Shown here: piece by piece, positions 47,471 to 58,654 of the stretch
How positions within the stretch are numbered: the first letter of the stretch is position 1
Layout: every line of letters starts with the position of its first letter
Assembly (NCBI GenBank): GCA_905331475.1
Contig: CAJNYU010001455.1
Coordinates: 1-64,000, forward strand
Direction of reading: 5' to 3'
Length of the DNA stretch: 64,000 nt
DNA from: Rotaria socialis
Lineage: Eukaryota; Rotifera; Eurotatoria; Philodinida; Philodinidae
Notes under the pieces: generated by a model
What the model was told of the DNA's origin: nothing
The model's database searches: none
What the model saw: the letters and a program-made list of their open reading frames with translations, nothing else
Translations under genes and position numbers: made by a program

Positions 47471-49435
47471 CTAAACAAGTGGATAACTAGCCCAGTTCGC
47501 AATTCCACATTGATTATTCTTGTTGCGACTCATCCAGATATAACCATTCAAACCCCATGTCTCACCCCAAGAGTTTTTTACAATATAATAATCTCGTTTC
47601 GTCGTTCCATTATTAAATACATCATATCCAACAATAGTCATTGTGTGAGACCATTCTTTAGTTGAACATGCCGGTTCATCATAAACACCTGATGAATAAA
47701 AAAAGAAAGAATCGTGTAAATCATCAACAGCCACTCCAATGGGACCCACAGTAGCAACAGCTATTTGCAACGCTGTTTCGTTTCCTTTTTCAATATTAAC
47801 AAAACCCTATAGGGTGAGTAGAAAAAAGGAATAAAAAAAAGAAAGTGATATATATGTAATATTTACTCTATCAGTTGCACCCACAGTCGATCGATTGAAG
47901 CGACATTTGCCTTCCATTGCTTCGTATGGATAGCTTGCTTCTGTGTCTACACCTTTGTTGGCTTTTATGTATTGAAATGCAGCATTCACTAATCCTCCAT
48001 TACAGCCTTGATTGCCAAATTTACCCGAGCAATCCAACAGATTCTGAGCTGAAAGTCGTACCAGTTTACCCGTCTTAAGAAAATGTTGTCCTTCCAATGC
48101 AGTCGTTGCTGTATAAGCCCAATCCGAAGCGCATTGACCTTGACTCTCAATTATCGAAGTTACAGCACCCCTCTTACGCCAATCTACAAGTACATTTTGT
48201 CAAAAATAGTTCAGTCAAAAGATACTAACCAACAGTAGCTGGTATCGATAAGTTCGATGGCGGACGAAATATTTGTCGATCAGATTTAGTTGATATCTTT
48301 GTAGCTAAACTCGTTGTATATTTATTCGAAATAGTTCGCACAATCTCGTCATATGTCTAAATATCAAAAATAACATAAACATTCAGGAAAAAAAACGTTT
48401 ATCTTACGAGGGAAGGATCCCAGGTGTTACGCTCCATTTTGAATCGGACGTATGCCATTTTGTAGAGCTCCGTGAGACTAGCAATAGTCTAAAAGGGTTT
48501 CTCCCCATGGACCTTTGAAGTCGATTTATGGCCTTTTTACTGAATGTTTGACCATTTTTTCGATATTGAGCAATAAATCAAATAACGGAGTTTTGATCTG
48601 AAATTTCCCCATAGATAGGTCTAATCACCTTTAGAATATCCTGAAAATTTCAGCTGAAAAGAATGTTCCTTTGTCGAGATATTGAATTATTAAAAAACCA
48701 TCGCTTATTAAAGACAAGGTGCAAAATGACAGCTTACTTCAATATCCAATATCTCGACAAAGGAACATTCTTTTCAGCTGAAATTTTCAGGATATTCTAA
48801 AGATGATTAGACCTATCTATGGGGAAATTTCAGGTCAAAACTCCGTTAATTGATTTATTGCTCAATATCGAAAAAATGGTCAAAAATTCAGTAAAAAGGT
48901 CATACATCGACTCCAAAGGCCCAAGGGGAAAAACCCTTTTAGACTTTTGCTAGTCTCGCTGAGCTCTACAAAATGGCATATGTCCGATTCAAAACAGAAC
49001 GTAACACATGGGAACCTTCCCTCGTTAGAAATTCATGGAAATAGAATCGAAACCGAATAATTTCAATATTTATGAGACTAATAATCTTAATCAATGCTGA
49101 TATCTGAAATTAAACAATTCACGACTATACCATGTCAGCGAACTGGTTAATTGTTAGTGTATAAGTGTGCAAGCCCAAATTAGCTTCAAAATTATGTTGA
49201 TTGATCATGGCGAGTCTGCCGTCAAAGATAGTTCGACTAGAAAGACCGCAAGATTCAATAGCGCGGATACTCTTCATCCTAATTTTCTTTCTTACCGATA
49301 ATTTTCTTCTTCAACATTGACATACTGCTTTTTGTGAACACGTTTGAACAAGTTCCAACGTTTCGGTGACGTCAACTCATTGGATTTTGCTTGAGCAAAG
49401 CATAAAATAGCGATGAAAAATAAAAATAAACGCAT
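47471..49435 (-). CDS. cathepsin L-like (C1A) pseudoenzyme, complete copy
   Basis: Five exons, 49435-49296, 49236-49131, 48356-48230, 48183-47867 and 47806-47471, give 341 residues with agreeing phases. The order is signal peptide, I29 propeptide, then a C1A fold. The catalytic His ([13 protein letters not shown]) and Asn ([13 protein letters not shown]) are present, as are disulphide landmarks ([16 protein letters not shown]). The nucleophile Cys is replaced by Asp in GQCASDWAY. The fold should be intact but peptide hydrolysis by the usual mechanism is not possible, so an inhibitory, binding or structural role in lysosome or gut is inferred. The second intron holds the element at 48407-49024. 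Its inverted duplicate is at 44053. Confidence 0.9.
48407..49024. mobile_element. 618-base fold-back element with TAA target duplication
   Basis: The two halves are near-perfect inverted copies. They start CGAGGGAAGG, share AATATCTCGACAAAGGAACA in their inner part and meet around a short centre near 48720. The element is flanked by TTA on both sides (48404-48406 and 49025-49027). The matching intron of the other cathepsin copy (about 44455-44475) lacks it and has a single TAA. A 3-base TWA duplication suggests the PIF/Harbinger superfamily, with a transposase elsewhere. It has no coding capacity. Confidence 0.88.
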
Positions 49436-49825
49436 GTCAGTAAGTAATTCTGTGCTAAGTTGTGACACAAGAAAACTTTCACATACATTTTAAATACGCA
49501 AAAGATAACAACTATGACAGCGTCATCATGATAACTTCCATGCGCTATTAAAATTTACATCGCATACTACAAACTATTTTGCTATTTCTTTCAAGAAAAT
49601 GTTGATAATGATTGAGATGATTTTTCTTAAATTAAGTGAACAAATCATGTTACAAACCGAAAGAAAAAATAAAGCTCTAAAAAGTATCTATCGAAAATAA
49701 ATAGGATGAGAGCTTTGGTAATAAAAGAATTTTTGAAGAGTATTAGCAAAGCAAGTAAACAACATTGAAAAATACCACCAACCCATCTTGTATGTTGCAA
49801 AGAGATGACTCTATAAAGCAAGGGG

Positions 49826-50160
49826 GAAACGGCGGATTGTGTATTTCTGGGATTTCCAGTCTTTTTTCGTATTTTTCGTATGTCTGGGATTTTCATATTA
49901 TTTCTGGGATTTTCATGTTATTTCTGGGATTTTTTTTCTACTTTAAAAGTTTTGCACAGAAGGTTATAAAGGAAGACAGCAGGTTAAACAATAGTAAAAA
50001 TATAATCTGTTGCCGTCAGTTAGCGAGACACGTCACTTGTTATAATGGGTATCAAGCCAACCGGGACTTCAGAGAATGCTAGTTTATCGTATTTTATTGG
50101 AAAAAAAATAACAAAAATCAAAACGAAAGAACAAAACCTATTTAACTACCTATACAATTA
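49826..50160. repeat. TTTCTGGGATTTTC tandem-like repeat at transposon left end
   Basis: TTCTGGGATTT recurs about four times between 49847 and 49945. Related words (TTCCTGATTTTTCC and similar, read on the minus strand) occur at 52370-52445 after the transposase gene. They are probably subterminal repeats of one element spanning 49840-52450. Confidence 0.5.
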
Positions 50161-50168
50161 ACAATTGG

Positions 50169-52219
50169 ATCTGGTTTTTCGGTATTGGCCAGAGGCAAAG
50201 AATTGTGTATGTGTTCGATTTTATAAAAGTATTATGCTTGGTCATGCTACTGCAGATATAGTTTCTCGATCTATTATTGACTCACTAAAATCGGATGAAG
50301 TTGATATTACAAAAATGTTGATGCTCGGTATGTCATAATTTTCACTTATGATTCGTATCTTATGTTTTATTCTCCTAGGGGGAGATAATCCCAATGTAAA
50401 TAAAGCAATCGAAGATATTCTTTATAAAAAAAGTAACTGCTGAACGAAAAAAAAAGTAATGAGCCTCAATTTTCTATGATTTCTGGTGATTTTTTAATAT
50501 TGTTCATCAGATCATCGTCTGTGCCACTGCTCGGTCTTATTTCGATCGGTTCATGTCCTTTGCATATTATTCATGGTGCTTTTCGGAAAGGATTTAAATC
50601 AACGGTATGGTTTATTGATGAATCAATTAATGATATTTGGTGTTGGTTTTCTCGATCTTCTGCTCGTCAGGGAGATTTTATAACAGCTGCGACTAGTATT
50701 AATGAAACTTATTCTCGTTTTCTTTCTCGGTTTGTTGTTACTCGATGGATTAAAGTAGGTCCGGTGATCGAACGTATCATTGATCAATAGAATATTGTGA
50801 AAGAATATTTTCTTACGTATCTTCCAACAATCGATAAAAAAATTGAAGCGAATGATAAATATGTCCGAATTAAAAACTTTATAGCTGATAAATCGACTCT
50901 TGCTAAATTTCATTTTATTATTTTTCTCTATCAAACAATATTTAAAAGAGAACTTGTCTGGTTGCAGCAGGAAGAACCATTTGCTCATTTACTATATGGT
51001 GAATTTTGCAATTTGTTGCGCAATATTATGTTGCCATTTGTCAAAGAAGAACTTTTAAAAGATAAAGAAGGTAGTGATTTGTTGTCTGTTTCTTTCGAGC
51101 ATCAAAATAGTCAAAAAAATAATGCAAATATCGACATTGGTGAAACTACTCGAACATATATTAAAGATTTATCTGCTAGTGAAAAAGCAATTTTTTTTCA
51201 AAATATTCGTCAAGTGTACTGTACTATAACAGTGAGTAATGATTTCAAACTAATTAGATGATAGTATTATAATATTTGAGAAGGAACTAACTAAATCATT
51301 GCCACTTAAAAATGATTTTTTAAGACATCTCCAATGTCTTCAACCTTTAGCTCGACAACAAGAATCTTCTCGAACAAGTATCATGTACCTGTCACGACAT
51401 GTTCCATATTTATTAACCAATGAAGAGATAGATCGAGTTGGTGCTGAATGGCGTGTTTATCAGATGGCTGATATACCAGAAGAATGGTTTAGGAAAACTA
51501 CAGTTTATTCGGATCATATAATTGAATATTTACCTATTGATAAATATTGGTATCGAATATTTTCTACTGCTACATCCACTGGTACGCCGCAATATGTAGT
51601 ATTAACCAAGCTCGTGAAATGTTTATTATCTTTATCTCATGGGAACAGTGACGTTGAAAGAGGTTTCTCCGAAAACAATCATCTTGTACCAGATGATCGT
51701 TCATCATTAAATGAAGCATCTATTAATGGTTTACGAGCTACGAAAGCTGCTGTTAAATTTTTCCGCGGTGGTAAAGCTCATGCAGTGAGTATAGTCCTGA
51801 TTTATTTGAAATGTTGTCATTTCTATCTTTAGGTTCCGACAACATCTACTTTGATTTCAAACGTGAAAGAAGCTTATTCACGTTATACAAAAGACAATGA
51901 GCAACAACAGAAATTAATTAAAAGTACAGATGTTGCTAATGGTAAACGAGGTCCTGAAGTCGAGCATGAACGTTTAGAAGAAAAAGAAACTCAATTGATA
52001 AATGAACAAAAGAATTTACAAGAAGAATTGACTAAAGTGACGAATATGTTGGAGGAAGGGACCACAAGACTTGCTGCAGCTATGAAGAATAAAAAATTTG
52101 ATGATATAGGCACAACCGAAGTACTGGTGACAGCTGCTAATGCTAAATTAGCTGTTTTGAAAACTAAATTAATTGAAAATGATGAAAATTTGAACCGATT
52201 AAGAAAGAAAATAAATTAA
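50169..52219 (+). CDS. hAT-like transposase gene with introns and C-terminal coiled coil, damaged
   Basis: Conserved segments appear in order: YKSIMLGHATADIVSRSIID, GDNPNVNKAIEDILYKK, LGLISIGSCPLHIIHGAFRK, STATSTGTPQYVVLTKLVKC and LSLSHGNSDVERGFSENNHL. These fit a hAT-related transposase lineage, with NPNVN and a late HGN-x-D-x-ERGFS motif. Introns with GT-AG ends are visible at about 50331-50379, 50456-50511 and 51787-51833. A final exon (51834-52219) is a charged coiled coil (EHERLEEKETQLINEQKNLQ). Damage includes an A-run frame shift near 50430 and an in-frame TAG at 50788. The region 51230-51300 has an unclear splice. The copy is probably inactive, though the reading frames are still long, implying recent decay. 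Confidence 0.7.
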
Positions 52220-52784
52220 TAATTAAAATAAATATATTTTGAACATTATCTTTCGTTTTTGTGAGAATGCTCAAAAAATATTTTGTATAAATTTTAAAGA
52301 TAGATGAGTAAAATAACAGGAAAGATCATAATTATGCTAACTTACTCCTATGGGAATAAATCATAAAATATCAGGACAAAAAACGGGATTTTTAGTCAAA
52401 ATCAGGACATTTTTAAAAAATCAGGGAAAAATCAGGAAAGTAAACACGCTGCGAGGCCTGTAAATCGGATGGTTGGCAATAATTATACGAACATCTAATA
52501 CCATCTGATATGTTCGTATAATTTTTTTTTCGTGTGTGTGAAGGTGTCAGGATCGCCATCTATATAATGAATATAGATGGACGATCCTTCGTATTAATAT
52601 ATTGGATATATCCCGGTAATTGAGTGGTTAACTTTATTTTTCGGTGGTTATTGTATTTTAGTCGAGTTGACTGTGAACTGTTTTTCTTCTTGTTTTTCTT
52701 TTTGTTTTCTTTCATCTTTTTTTGTAAAGGCTTGGGTCTTATTACTTTTTGAAATAAATTTATTAATCCATAAAAGAACCTAAC
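52220..52784. other. transposon right flank and an inverted repeat
   Basis: 52370-52445 holds the right-end repeats of the hAT-like element. At 52480-52525, AATTATACGAACATCT faces ATATGTTCGTATAATT as a short near-perfect inverted repeat around CCATCTG. No gene is seen. Confidence 0.5.
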
Positions 52785-53579
52785 AACAATGATCCAAAAC
52801 ATCGGGCGGGTGTTGTTACCAATTGGTTGAACAGAAACGCAATTGAGCAACTAAATTGACCATCTTTTTCTCCGGACATGAATCCCATAGAACATCTTTG
52901 GAATGAAGTTGAGCGCCGGCTAAAGAAAAAGCAGACTAAAAATCAAAAGGAGTTGAAAGAATGCCTCATTGAAGTATGACAAGGAATCGAGCTGCCGGTC
53001 CTAAAAAAAGCTGGTTGATTCGGTTCCAAATCGTTTAAATGAAGTAATTTGAGTAAAAGGCTATCCAACAAAGTATTAATTGTATAAGAAAAAGGCTTGT
53101 TTTTACTCAGGTCGATCAAAATGGACCACCGTAAACGGTCGTTTTTGCATCATATTTCGTCGTAAAACGGCCGCTTTAAGCCATATTAAGGCGTTTTAAC
53201 AGGGGCAGTATTACGGCCATACACGGACACCATATAAACTTGTAAGGCTGGCATAATATTATCGTATTCTATAGAACATACGGCCGTATTTGTATCGTAT
53301 ACGACCGTTTACTGATCGTTTTCTTCGACCGGAGTAGGTTGAAACATTTTTTGTTATAGTGGTTGGACAAATTTGGCGTGCGAAAAATTCGATGTTCTTT
53401 TTTTTGTTTTAATAAAACATGGACAACATGAGACTCAGACTTAAGACTAGCCATAAGCACACTAGAGATGATAAGTGCCAATATGATAGTTGTTGGCAGT
53501 TCCTAGTGACTTTCGCTTCTTAGATGAAAATAAAAGAATTTTTTTTCTGTAGCTGGTGGGATCATTTTGACAGCCACTG
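52785..53579 (+). mobile_element. 5'-truncated Tc1-type transposon with transposase relic
   Basis: From 52785 the plus strand reads NDPKHRAGVVTNWLNRNAIE and, after one TGA in place of a Trp codon, PSFSPDMNPIEHLWNEVERR. This is the Tc1/mariner catalytic block with its second D and the E. A second TGA replaces a Trp in EVWQGIE, and a frame change follows near 53005. The right terminal repeat is visible as TGGGATCATTTTGACAGCCA ending CACTG before a TA (53580). The left end and N-terminal transposase are missing. Sequence at about 53120-53340 looks like a second element nested inside. Confidence 0.85.
53120..53340. repeat. GC-rich MITE-like insert inside the Tc1 relic
   Basis: Words CGTAAACGGTCGTTTTT near the left and ACGACCGTTTACTGATCGTT near the right are inverted copies, with CGGCCG and GGCCAT words between. 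The stretch separates the end of the Tc1 transposase text from the Tc1 terminal repeat region. Exact ends were not fixed. Confidence 0.5.
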
Positions 53580-53580
53580 T

Positions 53581-54561
53581 ATCTAAACGAAAAAACTTAT
53601 TTCAATCATATAGATAAGTCCGCGTCGTCGAGTGACATCTAGTGATTGCAACACGACCTAAAAAAAGTACACTATCTAGCGGTTTTCCTATAAGAGTTCA
53701 AAAGAAAACAACTTCGTTAATTAATCACAATGAAATTTCGAAACAAAAATTTCATATACTTATGTGTCCAAGCTACATGTACACCTCTACACAGGCTATG
53801 CTACCAACGTAACAAGAATATCATGGTCTATTAATTCATGGAAGCATAACTAAGCGAGACAAGCCAAGCCAAACCATTTTGACAGCGATAAATAAACAGC
53901 AAAAAGTAATTGGCAGCAAACAAAATCAAGTGTGTATGTTCCAATATTGCCTGAAACGTACGTATATTTGATTTCTAACATTATTGGGCTAGTGATAAGG
54001 TTAAAGTCAACAAACAAGAAGAATTGCAAATAAAATGAAAACGTATGAGGAGATATGAGAACAAGATATCTAAATAAATAAATAGCCTTGATTGTAGAAG
54101 CTTTTATAAAAAAAAATAGTATTATTACAAACTATTCTAGTCATACTGTTACCGAAAATGTTTTACATATCATAGAGAACTCGAAACTGTTTATAGACGT
54201 TTTTAGTTATAAAAGACGGTTTATCGATTTTTGTGCGTGCGCATCAGTAAAAGAGTGTAGCTATTGAAATAGTCTCATCAAGTGACAGATTTGTCTTTCA
54301 GAATATTTATTTTCGATATTAGCACGAAACAAAATGTTTTCATGAAAAAATCATTTTGGTGAATCAACTTGAACTGATTTTACTGTATTTTGGATCGTTC
54401 ACGACAATGATATAATATATGCTCACATATATATTTAGCTGTTGTTTATTATTAGAAACGCTGATCACGGGCACACAGTATAATATCATTGATTATGCTT
54501 TTTATTCTTACAAATTATAGAAATTTACCACCGAATTATCTTATGAGACACCTAATATCAT
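53581..54561. other. intergenic, nothing recognised
   Basis: AT-rich sequence. It presumably includes the promoter of the glycosyltransferase piece that starts at 54562. Confidence 0.4.
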
Positions 54562-54830
54562 ATGACGAACAACTACTATGCTAACATAAAACAATTCACT
54601 GACTATACTGGGCGCACTCTAGCTGTTTGCTTATGGTGCATTATTTTCCTATGTTATTTCGCATTTACTTTTTCAAAATTCTTTATAACAACTACTGCTA
54701 GTCATAACCTTAGGACAGCAACAAGAAAGTATAATCAATTGAACATTCCTCAAAATATCATTCAAACAGGTTTATACAGTAGTACTCACTGGCCTTATAC
54801 TACATCATGGAAACAACTGAATCCAAATGC
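54562..54830 (+). CDS. N-terminal part of an OCH1-like glycosyltransferase (GT32)
   Basis: The frame begins MTNNYYANIKQFTDYTG, followed by one membrane span (LAVCLWCIIFLCYFAFTF), a layout typical of Golgi type II enzymes. It then reads LNIPQNIIQTGLYSSTHWPY and TTSWKQLNPN, corresponding to the IPKIIHQ...SW...NP start of the OCH1/GT32 domain. The frame runs into the N at 54831 and the sequence after it is not glycosyltransferase. The C-terminal half of such a protein occurs 9.7 kb upstream at 44898. Confidence 0.7.
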
Positions 54831-55165
54831 NGAACGGACCAATATTATCGTTTTATTATAGACAATAAATAGATTGTTTTATTTATAAATCTCAAAAGTA
54901 ATTTTATTTTATGGGAAGACAAGGTAGAAATATAACAGTGCGCATTACGACTGATATAAATTTTAATGAATCTGAAACTATGAGAAATCAATAATTAGAA
55001 ACGATAAGCTATTTATAACATATTTTTATGTTTAACAAGTTTGAAGAAAACGAAAAAGTGAAAAACAAAATTTATTCTTTTTTTTGTGCACTACTTTTTC
55101 TTCAACAATTAATCGGAAACCTTTGTTTTTTCTCAATCGTGTTACTGTAGTTCTTCTTGTAATCG

Positions 55166-55217
<52 letters not shown>

Positions 55218-55250
55218 NNNNNNNNNNTCTTGTAATCGACACCCCCCCCC
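54831..55250. other. two assembly joins
   Basis: A single N at 54831 cuts the glycosyltransferase frame. At 55170-55227 a long poly-G run meets ten N, followed by TCTTGTAATCG, which repeats the sequence just before the G-run, then poly-C. The duplicated flank suggests a failed overlap, not real DNA. Confidence 0.8.
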
Positions 55251-56139
55251 CCACACACACATTCCAACTTATTTCATCAAGTTTGATTTCGACGAAATTG
55301 AGTTTTAGTTATAATTTCCTAAACTCAGGTTGAAAACATGTTGAAATCAAGTTGGGATCATATTAAAATCAGTTTCAAATGAAAGCCCAAGTCAGATATG
55401 AGTTCAACTTGAATCTGAGCTGGGTTTTTAGCTGCTTAAATGTATATTTAGTTATTCAGATTTTGAGTTTTATCATAATCTTTTCTTCATTTATCACCAT
55501 TCACTAGTTCTCAAACATCATCAACAATATAAGTAAGATTTTCGTGCTCATGAAATATCATCTAAGCCAGATTCGCATAACAATGTTGATCGAAACACAA
55601 ATATAATCAATAATTTCAAATGTTGCTGATGATATTTTGTCGATTAGAAACTTTCACGATACGCGGTACCGTTCTTTTACTTCATGTCTTAAATAAACTC
55701 AACAAAATGGCATAAAAATGGCATGAAAGTTTCAATCTTTCTCTAGTTTTAAATAAAGCAGGGCAGGTTACAGTTTGTCAAAACCCATTAACCTGCACTG
55801 CTCTACCTATACTGGATCTCTATTCAAATGATGAGGAAAATATATCCGTTACAGTTGATCCGTTACTGCTTGTTATAATAAGAAACTTTAAATAGTAATC
55901 TCTAGCGGATTATTATAATGTCATACATATGATGTACATCCGCTACAGCTCATCAGCTGCAATTCGCTATAATAAGATTGAAGGAGTATTTCTTTTATCC
56001 TATTATTGGAAGTTTATCTTTTAAACTTTGCAGATAATAGTATATTATGCACATCTAACAATTGACAAGATTGAATAAACGTAATCGCAACGCGTTTCGC
56101 TAGCTTGTGATTGTATAATTCTACCCTAGTCAACTCTCT
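55251..56139. other. intergenic, nothing recognised
   Basis: AT-rich. 55325-55440 has loosely repeated words such as GTTGAAATCAAGTT and AAAATCAGTTTC. No gene. Confidence 0.4.
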
Positions 56140-56700
56140 TCTGAAAAGTCCCCCGGGAGTCCCCTGTAAAAATTCCCGGGGAGTTATTACAGGGAGTCCC
56201 GGGAGAATTTCCAAGAAGTCCCCAGGAATTATCAAGTATTTCACAAGGAGTTTAGTGATTTCTCAGGAATTTCTAAGTCATTTAACTTTGCTTTAGCTTT
56301 TTCTGAATCGACACCAATTTTTTCCAATCTGTCTCTTTCTAAGAGGATCTTCTATCTAAGTCATTTAGTACGCCTCTTCTCAGTGGACAACTCCGGTGAC
56401 TGTTAAATCTTCTCAAAATGATGAGTTATCGCTGAGAGGACATCGGCAGAAATTCAAATGATATTTATCACTTGGGCAAAACTTGATGTTAAAAATAAAT
56501 AATAATTTCTTCGAAATTTTGAGTTTCTTATATACTTTCATTGGAGCAAAAGAAAGCGGTGAATACATTCCTGGACTCCCTGAAAAATTCCCCCAGGGAT
56601 TCTCTAGGGACTCCCCAGGGAATTTTCAATTTTCTAGTAAAATTCGGGGACTTCCTTGGGATTTTCCAGGGAATCCCCAGTGATTCTGCAAGGAGAGTCG
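56140..56700. repeat. GGGA-TCCC word-rich island
   Basis: Two clusters (56140-56230 and 56565-56690) are packed with CCCGGGAGTCCC, CCCCAGGGA and GGGGACTTCC-type words facing both ways, separated by about 330 bases of ordinary sequence. Frames through it are rich in Pro-Gly and follow the repeat. This is like the GGATAC and TTCCGG islands near the left end of the window. Confidence 0.5.
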
Positions 56701-56822
56701 AGTAGGGTATATATGCAATCTCACCCACCAATCCCATCCTCAAGATAGTACAAATTTGTCTTTGCTAACATTATTATTAATAGGCAAGAGCCTTTACTGC
56801 ATATATTTGTCTGAGGACCATG

Positions 56823-57640
56823 AAAAATGACTACTCATATTTTCATAATAGCTGTTATTTTCGATGATTATAACGATTTCTGTGATCAATCATGACTTTA
56901 TATTCGATTTTCTTTATATTGTTGATGCCATTATAAAAAAAAGAAGACAGAATAGAAAAAAGGCACCAAAATCTCCAATTCTAGACAAGTGGATAACTGG
57001 CCCGACTCGCAATTCCACATTGATTATTCTTGTTGCGACTCATCCAGATATAACCATTCCAACCCCATGTCTCACCCCAAGAGCTTTTTACAATATAATA
57101 ACCCATGTAATAAAAACCGCATGAAAATCGGCGGTTAATCGCGGTTTTACCGGTCCGGCTACCGGCTCTCATTACCGCAGAACGGATAAATACCGCGGTT
57201 TACCACACAAAATGAACTGGCATTTACCGCGGGAAACCGCCAGTTTTGATTAATACCGCGGTTACCGCTAAAAAAAGCGGTTAACCGGTTCATCTATAAT
57301 TTTTGACAGAAAAAGTCTTCCAAATCATCAATTAAGCTATTTTAAAGATCCTTTTTTTTTACTTTTACATGTGATAAACATGCGCAAAAAACCGCTGGTT
57401 TACCGCGGTTTTACCGGTCCGGTTACCGGCTCCCATTACCGCAGAACGGATAAATACCGCAAAAATTGATCCGGTATTCGCAACATGGGAATCTTGTTTC
57501 GTCGTTCCATTATTAAATACATCATATGCAACAACAGCCATTGCGTGAAACCATTCTTCAGTTGAACATGCCGGCTCATTATAAACACCTGATGCATAGA
57601 AAAAGAAAGAATCGTGTACATTAAGCACTTTTTTCAAGTA
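56823..57640 (-). pseudogene. third cathepsin L-like copy, last exon only, broken by an insertion
   Basis: The minus strand 57640-57480 reads DSFFFYASGVYNEPACSTEE followed by [20 protein letters not shown]. After an unrelated insertion, 57100-56981 reads [20 protein letters not shown] and [15 protein letters not shown] to the stop. These match the last exon of the gene at 47471-49435, and the 3' flank (56823-56960) also matches. The catalytic Asn of KNSWG is Ser here. Earlier exons are absent. The insert at 57101-57493 separates the two halves. Confidence 0.8.
57101..57493. mobile_element. ACCGCGGT / ACCGGTCCGG-rich element inserted in the cathepsin copy
   Basis: It begins CCCATGTAATAAAAACCGC and ends CGCAACATGGG, so the outermost CCCATG is inverted. 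The interior has many ACCGCGGTTTTACCGG, CCGGTCCGGTTACCGG and ATTACCGCAGAACGG words near both ends. Clustered subterminal words like these usually serve as transposase-binding sites. Comparison with the uninterrupted exon at about 47590 gives the insertion point. A 90-base relative lies at 24036-24127 and a possible scrap at 7015-7105. The superfamily is uncertain. Confidence 0.7.
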
Positions 57641-58654
57641 TCAAAGGAACTCATTGCTTTTTTTTCTGATTCCCCAATCACTTCTTTTCGGAATCACAGT
57701 AGCTAACGTGATGAGCGATTCTTTTCGTTCGTGTTGACTTTTTTAATAGCTTAATTATTCGCAATTTCAGATGTCACTCGGAATAACTCCTATTTAAAAT
57801 CAACCACTCCTAATTGTTCAAGGCCATCATAAGTAATAGGGCAAATAGCCACAAAATCGTAAGTACTACATTAGATATACTGTTTTGATTTTTTTCGCAT
57901 TGGCAAATTTAAAGATACATGAAATATAGAAGCATATCATTGTGTTAAGTTTAAAAAGGAAATCATGCTGTTTGATCCGATTAGTTAAAAAGAGTATAAT
58001 ACGAAACAAACTATTGAAAACTATCATAACTTAAATCAATGTTTGAGTTAGTAGCTGTTTATATATTTTTACAATAGACAGACTATATTAGTAGGTTATG
58101 ATTTTCGTTCAAATCGATTCATCTCGTGTTGGTATATTTCAAAAAAAGAAAATTATCTTCGCATCATAAATACAGTTACATAGTTTATTGTATATTCTAC
58201 TCGTGCTCAAATTGGATTAGTTTGAAATAACAATGAAGTAAATATGATTTTAGAAAGTAAATATATCTCGGTTACTGCAAAACCAAATATCACAAAAAAG
58301 TAAGGATGGTTTATAGCTACCTTTAATACATTTTTAGTCTATGCCTATCGTTCAATGTGTTGTACTCTTTGTACTTTCAATGATGTCTCCTATAGTCAAA
58401 CTGAACAGGTCTTATAATGATGCAATATCCTATTATGATACGATTTATCTCGGCTGAGATATTTGCAAAATACAAAAATTTCAAGAAAAAATAATTTAAT
58501 GTATTTGGTAAAATAATATTCTATATTCCTTTTACGAATGGTTGTCTTTTCATTGCTCTCATTAAATTGATTAGTTCAATCTTGATAGTCTAAGATATTC
58601 GCTTCGTTTGTTCAATTTTTTTTTCGATCGAGACAAGTTACATTCAAATTGAAT
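57641..58654. other. intergenic, nothing recognised
   Basis: AT-rich sequence between the cathepsin relic and the 3' end of the MAM gene. No repeats or genes are visible. Confidence 0.4.

Noticed and set aside
55084-55308. Glycine-run frames
   Set aside because: Translation of the poly-G and N block.
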